In this document: positions 57,625 to 64,000 of the stretch, piece by piece
Position numbering within the stretch: the stretch's first letter is position 1
Layout: every line of letters begins with the position of its first letter
Assembly (NCBI RefSeq): GCF_009017415.1
Contig: NC_092410.1
Location: 1,116,001 to 1,180,000, forward strand
DNA from: Aspergillus flavus
Lineage: Eukaryota > Ascomycota > Eurotiomycetes > Eurotiales > Aspergillaceae
Reading direction: 5' to 3'
Length of the DNA: 64,000 bases
Notes under the pieces: generated by a model
What the model saw: only the letters and a program-made list of their open reading frames with translations
The model's database searches: none
What the model was told of the DNA's origin: nothing
Position numbers and translations under genes: made by a program

Positions 57625-60600
57625 TTAAACCAACCTTCCATTCTCTGCCTCCCTCCCCCTAGGTGTCGTCCCAGAACGTCTCTTAAACACCCGACAAACC
57701 AACTTCGCACCATTCGCAACACCCCGCACCAAGCTAGTGGGGTTATAATGCTTAACTCGGAAGAGGTAATACAGAGCAACAGTACCCATGACATTGAAGC
57801 CGATGTAAGCCCAGCCCAGTCCGTAATTTCGCCACCTCTCACTGTAGTCTGTCCACTAGTTAGCTTGCGGTCTAGATTCCGGTTAAGGGACTTACAGATG
57901 TTGCTGCTGGCCAGGTATTGGTCGGCATTACGAAGCTGACAGTACTCGCATCCTTGTGTTGCACTGGGGTTGTACAGTACGCCTGGCGCAGATTGGAGAT
58001 ACGGGGCTAGGTAGTCACCACAGGTTGAACCGGAGGGTGGGTTGAAGACGCTTAGTTCGGCCGTGTCGCATCGGATTGCTCGGCCGTGTAATCCTGTTGC
58101 TGTCATGCCCGCGATTAAGTATGTCAAGGGAGATACTCGATACATGAAGATCCAGAACCCTGGGAGAGCGTTCGGCGGTTGCATGACGCCGTTGAAGGTA
58201 GTAGCCATGATGAATAGCAATGTCGCGATGGTTCCTCCTGTCTCTGCATCGGGGAGTGCGGATATAATAAATGTTGCAAATGTCGAAGTGAATATGTAGA
58301 ACTGGACGATGAAGAGTAACATGAGACCCTGCCGTTGAGAGGCCTGGTTGGCACCGTAGATGGGGTAATAGTAGCATGCCCATGAGATTACTCCGGCAAG
58401 TATCTGGTAAGGTATCTCAACTATTACGTTGGCGATAAGGAACGCTGCCCACGAATATGCCTTCGATGGTCGCTCTCTGACTTCGTATAGGGATCGCTGA
58501 ACCACGAATTTTGGCATGATTCTGATGCCTGTGTTAGCTGGTGATTATACATAAGAGGCTAGGGCTGTCACATACTGTTGTACCAATGTTGAGAAGATGG
58601 AAGTCAGCATGAAGGCACTGAACAAGATGTCCTGGAATCCCTGTTGACTGCTATTGGGCTTGAAGAATGTGAAGCCAATGAAAAGCGACGAGAGGGTAGC
58701 AAGAAGGATCTTGGCCCATACGTAGGCAGGCTCTCGCCAATACTGTTGGAAGACACGATGAGTTACGTACCACAGCTGGTACATAAACGGCATAGCGTAT
58801 TCCGCAGGTTTTCCATGATGGGTGTCGCCGCTACCATTGGATGCTGAGGCTCTCTCTTGATAGATTCTGTCAATTTCCTTTTGGACATTACTGGATTCGG
58901 GACTTTCATTCCATACGGCAGACCAGTCCTTAGAGGCTTTACCAGAGGCACCAGCTCCAATAATTTCTAGCATATATTCGGCCGGCTTTTCCATGTTAGT
59001 ACACAATCGACGAAGACGGAAGCGTGTACTTACATTCTCTTCCGGACCACAGGCTCTTGCCCCATTCCCTTCAAAGTAGTCAAGTAGGGTGCGAGATTGG
59101 TCGCCGATTTCTCCAAAATAGACAGTCTTTCCACCCTTTGCTAGAAACAAGAGACGGTCAAACTGCTGGAATAGAAGCGCGCTCGGTTGGTGAATCGTAG
59201 AAAGTACTGCTTGGCCATGGTCTGCAAGCTTCCGCAAGAAGGCTACAATAGACCAAGAGCTCTGAGAGTCTAGACCACTAGTTGGTTCATCGAGAAAAAT
59301 CAGCAATTCAGGCTTTGCAGCCAACTCCACCCCGATTGTCAAAAGCTTTCTTTGCTCAACATTCAAGCCTTCACCCGGTGTCCCAACAATAGCGCCAGCA
59401 AAGTCCTGCATATTGAGCATCTCTATAACTTCCTCGACATAATCATACTTCTCCTTCCTCGAGACTGACTTTGGCTGACGCAGGAGTGCACTGAACCGTA
59501 GCGCCTCCCTCACAGTTGTTGTGGCAAGGTGAAGATCTTGCTGCTGCACATATCCTGTTTTCCTCTGGAAACTATTGTCAAGCGTTTTCCCATCTACCAG
59601 CATATCACCCGTCACGACGCCAATAGAAACACGCTTGGCGAGAACGTCAAGCAAGGTCGTTTTACCAGCCCCTGATACACCCATCAGTGCGGTAAGTGTA
59701 CCAGGTTTAACCCACCCTGAGACGTGGTCTAATAGGCGCCGCTGCCCCCCTTTCACAGGGATATCATAGCACACATTTCGCCAGGTAAATATGCTCCGCT
59801 GCTTTGGTATAACTGATGCAGCATTCTCAGTTTCCTTCTCTTTATGCGACTGAGCGACTTCTGTAGATCCAGAGTCACCTTGAGTTTTGTCAAGGTCGCG
59901 CATATGTGCTGGCACATGGCCCCGTCGAAACACCAAGAACTCGGCCTTTGAAGAAGTTTGGGAATTGATCTCCGTGGCCAGTAGATAGATCACGGAGAAG
60001 AAGATCCAGAAGCCTATCAAAATGCCAAGGTTCCTCCATTCGTGCGTGTATGTGTACGTATACTGTGATTCAATGAAAGCGTCCCCCGAAACAGTCCTTT
60101 CCCCTGCAACAGCACCTCTGACGGAGCAGATGAAGGAATCTCCACTAAGACTCGGGTAAGCAGGTACGAACTGCGAGCATATGAACTGCCGACCATGGAA
60201 TTCGTTGGCTATCATGGACTCAAACGTGTAGAAGATGGGATTGATCCATCGGATCCAGCTAAACCACGGAATGTCATGCATCTGTGGAACAGGGATTACG
60301 AATCCTGTATAGATGACGATGGCTAAAACCAACACACCAGCCATGGCCATAGCTTGCGCGAGGGTCTTTGTCGCAGCTGCAAGGGTCCGAAAGATTCCCG
60401 ACATTGCAAGTGTACTGAGGAACGTAAATAAGAAGAAAATGAAGAATTGGGACGGCTCATATCGCTATATGCTCGTGTTAGCAACTTCTATATGTGATGA
60501 CAAGTCATTACCTACCAATCCGGCTAGGAAGTAAAAAATGATATTAAAAATCACGGCTGAGACGAATTTCACTGGTATATCGCTTACGATACCACCAAAC

Positions 60601-62737
60601 GCTTCAGTGAAGGGATGTACGAAGGCATAGGACGCTTGCTTCTCAACTATAGGTCTCTGGTCATAGAGAGAGTTGATCTCGGTGATACTGATGAGAGCAT
60701 TCATTCTAAACAGGGGGTTAGTCCGGGATTTGGGATTTCCGTCATCTAGGTCACTAAGAAGAGATATGATATCCAAGGGAGTACGCACAAGACAGCAAAG
60801 AAAAGAGCGGCTCCTTTACTATAAAATCCGGCCGAAGCAGTGGGTGTCCTATGAAGGTTAGAAGGTTAGAAGTGTATTAGGGGTAAGGACAGTATAGAAC
60901 CACTCACCCAAAATACATGGATCCAATTATAAGAGCCATGAAGATTCTCCCGAGGACCGTTGTCAGTGTGGATGGTTTGTCATTCCAAAGCCTAAGCTGA
61001 TTAGTATAGAAATGATTACAGAAAGTGTAGTGGAGGGATCAGGGAATAAATAAATACCGCTGATAAGCTCTGATTGTGCAAAGTTTGACTTGCATCGGAA
61101 TTGAAATGATATAAGGGCTTTCCGGTCGAACATGCTTTGCCTGTTTAACTCTCTTCATTTCTCCAAAGCTTTGCTCCGCTTCTCCTCCCACTGGGTACTC
61201 CATATGATACTCATCGATTTCTTGCTGGAGCGCGGCATATTGAGGACTCTTTTTCCAGTACTTCTCAAAATCATCTGGTGTGCGAGGGACCTTGTTCTCC
61301 ATTCCATCCCGTGCTTGACGCTCCTGCGGGTTGGTAACGGCTGTCAAGAAATCCCCAGTGGTTTGGCGTGGTGGACAATGCCAGCCCATACCGGTGAAGT
61401 AGTCTCTTGCCTCATCACACGGCCCAAAATAGATTTCTCGCCCTTCGTATAGAACAATAGCTTTGTCAAAGACATCGTAGATTGCCTGGGAGGCTTGATA
61501 GATAGCAACCGCATGACTAGTGCCAACCAAATTGGAGGAAAGCCGCAGTGCTTTGACGAACTCCAATGCGCTTGCAGAATCCAGACCTCTCGTACTGTTA
61601 TCCCATGCTCCCATAGGTGCACCGGAAACTGGTATAATGTCAATTGCAAAGTCACCAAAGTAGGAGCGACTTATTACTTACGCGCCATTTCAGCTATGCT
61701 GTATGAAAGTCAGAAAAGCACTAACAATCACGATATATAGGGCATACTAACCTAACTCTCTTTCGTTCACCCCCGGAAACACCTCGAATATAATCATCAC
61801 CCACTGTACATCGGTATTAGCTACTTCGATTCTCGGAAATTTCTAGTTTGCACGACATACCCTTTGTGTTGTATGTATGAAGTAAGCCAAATACAGCCAT
61901 CGCAACCTTGGTGATGTGCTTAGCGAACTGCTGTCGCTTGAGCCCAAGTAACCTATTCTCGGGGGTTCTCGCCGCTGCAGCAAATTCCAACGTTTGTCCG
62001 ACGGTCAAATGAGGGAAATGCTTATCCACCTCTTGGTTGTACAGAACCTCACCCTTGAACTCCTTATGCATCTTCTCCATGGAAACCCCATTGTACTGTA
62101 TCTCAGAGCTTTTGCGAAGCTTTAGGCCATGCAGCTGCCCACATAGTGTCTTAAGGAAGGTCGAACAGCCGCTACCAGGCCTCCCCAGAACAATCAGCAT
62201 CTCGCCGCTCTTTAGAAGACCATCAAAATTGCGTAAGATATGCTTCTCCGGGGACTTTTTCGCAAAGCTTAGCCATCCTGATGGGCGGAAGGGTTCCAGC
62301 AGAATCGATCCCACAGTACTCTGATATTGCAGCGCCGAGCCTGATCCAGACACATTGAGATTCTGAAATACAACTCCAGTGGAAGGGGGACGAGGAATGC
62401 CTTCCTTATCCATCAGCTTCAGTCTCATCCGAGTCCATTTGTATTGGTCGAATTGACCGCTGGTAGGATCCAGGGAAGGGTGATCGAGGCCAATATCCTC
62501 AAGCGTATCTTTGCGTTGGAGACGAGCTTCACTCTCTTGAGAGCCAGTCGCACGACGTTGCAAGGGAAAGTTTGACGCAATGCGCGTCAACTCTGCTCTG
62601 TTTTCGGGATTAATGCTCTCGAAGACTGAGGCATCGTCGAATTTTGACCCTCTTCGCTTGTACTGTTGTCTCATGTCCGTCACATCCTCATGGATTGAAC
62701 TTGACCGGCTGCTGCCGGTGCGTTTCTCCTCTGTCAT
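57625..62737 (-). CDS. PDR-type full-size ABC-G multidrug transporter
   Basis: Eleven exons: 62737-61861, 61803-61752, 61698-61682 (17 nt), 61628-61058, 60991-60908, 60848-60789, 60705-60516, 60464-59034, 58985-58576, 58521-57896 and 57848-57625. The sum is 4542 nt, 1513 aa, in frame. Layout is (NBD-TMD)x2. NBD1: Walker [16 protein letters not shown], with Cys where Lys is usual; signature [16 protein letters not shown]; and [10 protein letters not shown] in place of the Walker B Asp-Glu pair. NBD2: canonical Walker [16 protein letters not shown], signature-like [15 protein letters not shown] and Walker [16 protein letters not shown]. Each TMD has about six helices. This asymmetry is normal for fungal PDR pumps, with one composite ATP site active. 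Such pumps export azoles and toxic metabolites at the plasma membrane; the substrate is unknown. Confidence 0.94.
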
Positions 62738-63844
62738 CTCGAATCATAAACTCAGACTTTGCGATAGATATGAACCAACTAGATAATATGTCAAGACTTG
62801 AGCAGTGCGGATGTGAATTTGTGTTCACGTTGTAGATGACCAATGATGCACAACAATGATGTAAGTAGAATGCAATTGGAATCAGGCACAGAAGTCGAAG
62901 AAACGAAGAGCAAAATTTGGGCGTAACAATTCCATATAAGGAAGCCCACGCATTGCGCGTGTAACACAATTCATCATCCCTGTACTGCAACCTGAATATT
63001 GACTGATCCAGTTTATGATGGCATTACGGTTTGCTAATTCCCTCGCAAGCTGACATTCAATTCGTCCCGCGGTAAGTGGTGATGTCATTGAAATCGAAAC
63101 ACAAATTCCTCAAGAAATACCCCTGTGGAGCAAACCCCAGGAGTTCCGCAATATCGCTGCATATTCTTCAACCTGAGTGGTTATTGTGTTCGTACAAATG
63201 GAGCCACCAGGGGTCATACAGAAGGGAATGCTGCCACCTGCCGGATGCGGCAGAGAAGAGAATTTGTCGGCGCCGAGAGTTGAAGAAGCGTATGTATGTA
63301 CCTTTAAAAAGCCCAGACGATTGGGCTCCCAGCTCTGAACCAGTGTTTCGCATCCCATGTTCGTACGTATATACAATGGACAGTAGGGTGAATTGGGGGG
63401 TATGGATATCACTCTTATTCATGTAGTTTCATAGATACCTGTGATCCGATAACAAACCAAGTCGTCACTTTCTATTCTAGGATTTTAGCTTTTCTTATAT
63501 TGTTAGTCTCCAGCTAACTTTCCAGTAATCACTGTTCCCTATACTCAGTCTCAAAGCTAATTCTGCTTGCGAGTCCAGCGTCATTGATCTCATGATCTCT
63601 TGTGAATTGTACTGTAATAGCGCCGATGGATAGATGGAATCATAAGTTATCAAAGTTCCCCCACCCAGTTGGATCTCAGACTATAAGTGGTGCACTTACA
63701 TCTTCATCCAATCACAGCTCTAAGCTCCACCCGCCCAAACATCACAAGAGCAAACAGAGCAAACATTAAAAAAAAAAAGATTATGTCTGTATGATTGTCT
63801 TCGGCATATCAGTTAGACTTACAGCAAACAACAAAGCTACAGCC
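62738..63844. promoter_or_regulatory. Divergent promoter region of the PDR transporter and RRP1
   Basis: 1.1 kb. An A-run lies at about 63769-63779 in the RRP1 leader. I did not find a clear PDRE (CCGCGG-type) element. Open frames here are short and lack motifs. Confidence 0.45.
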
Positions 63845-64000
63845 ATGACAGATCTACAAAAGACTCCCTTCGTCAGGGAGCTCGCCTCCAGCGGTATGTC
63901 CCAAAATCAGTCAAACCCCAGCTCAATCGCATATGTTCACTTTGCGTCTCACAAGCCCAAAGCTAACATGTATCGCAGACAAGAAAATCCGGGACAAAGC
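63845..64000 (+). CDS. RRP1: RRP1/Nop52-like nucleolar rRNA-processing protein, 3' truncated
   Basis: Exon 1 is 63845-63893. After an 85-nt intron, exon 2 starts at 63979 and runs off the window. The 24 visible residues read MTDLQKTPFVRELASSDKKI then RDKA. PFVRELASSDKKIRDKA is the highly conserved start of RRP1/Nop52, a HEAT-like protein needed for 27S pre-rRNA processing into 25S and 5.8S. Only this short stretch supports the call. Confidence 0.8.
   Translation, partial: MTDLQKTPFVRELASSGMSQNQSNPSSIAYVHFASHKPKANMYRRQENPGQS

Noticed and set aside
57597..62737. A secondary-metabolite cluster around the PDR pump
   Set aside because: Neighbours are a tRNA, a UBTD-like gene and RRP1; no synthase or tailoring enzyme is present.
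1..64000. CRISPR arrays, prophage, or new defence system
   Set aside because: No regular repeat-spacer pattern and no phage-like genes; the window is ordinary fungal nuclear DNA.

Overview
This is a nuclear chromosome segment from a filamentous ascomycete. Protein resemblance, many 47-90 nt introns with GT...CTNAC...AG signals, and recurrent CGGAGTA octamers between genes point to Eurotiales (Aspergillus-like). The species was not determined. There are 20 protein-coding genes (one cut at each window edge), one tRNA and one intronic C/D snoRNA. Exon models were spliced by hand, and every complete model closes in frame.

Layout: 1-3.3 kb, 3' part of the Ssd1-type RNA-binding translational repressor. 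4.2-5.6 kb (-), UBE2S-type ubiquitin-conjugating enzyme. 7.4-8.0 kb (-), small GPI-anchored Ser/Thr-rich wall protein. 8.0-12.0 kb, gene-poor. 12.05-14.15 kb (-), EMC5 and translation elongation factor 1-beta. 14.5-21.0 kb (+), mitochondrial Hsp78 and the 16-exon meiotic MutS homologue MSH5. 21.2-23.2 kb (-), Sas10/Utp3. 23.6-26.9 kb (+), 3-ketosphinganine reductase and a fatty-acid-hydroxylase-like membrane protein. 27.6-30.4 kb, divergent RPL6 and RPN13. 31.4-37.9 kb (+), the Cch1 calcium channel. 39.3 kb (+), a small lineage-type hypothetical gene. 40.9-42.8 kb (-), the SUV39/Clr4-type H3K9 methyltransferase. 42.9-46.6 kb, an AT-rich desert with decayed repeats. 46.7-50.0 kb (-), Kin1/Par-1 kinase. 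52.3-54.5 kb (+), GPATCH1-like G-patch protein. 55.5-56.6 kb (+), UBTD-like protein with an N-myristoylation signature. 57.2 kb (-), tRNA-Gly(GCC). 57.6-62.7 kb (-), 11-exon PDR-type ABC transporter. 63.8 kb to the end (+), start of RRP1.

The content is mostly core housekeeping: translation and ribosome biogenesis (EF-1beta, RPL6, Sas10, RRP1, U18 snoRNA), ubiquitin-proteasome (UBE2S, RPN13, UBTD), membrane and lipid functions (EMC5, KDSR, Cch1, PDR), and chromosome biology (MSH5, H3K9 methyltransferase). I see no biosynthetic cluster, CRISPR array or phage-like system, and I do not claim a new multi-gene system. The strongest non-obvious signal is a U18/snR18-like C/D snoRNA inside the long third intron of EF-1beta. 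It has 13 nt of perfect antisense to a universally conserved 25S rRNA segment, and yeast EFB1 likewise carries snR18 in its intron. Other notable signals are two ubiquitin-related genes whose ATG forms its own exon, an APC/C-type C-terminal tail on the UBE2S protein, and a desaturase-like protein that has lost most metal-binding histidines.
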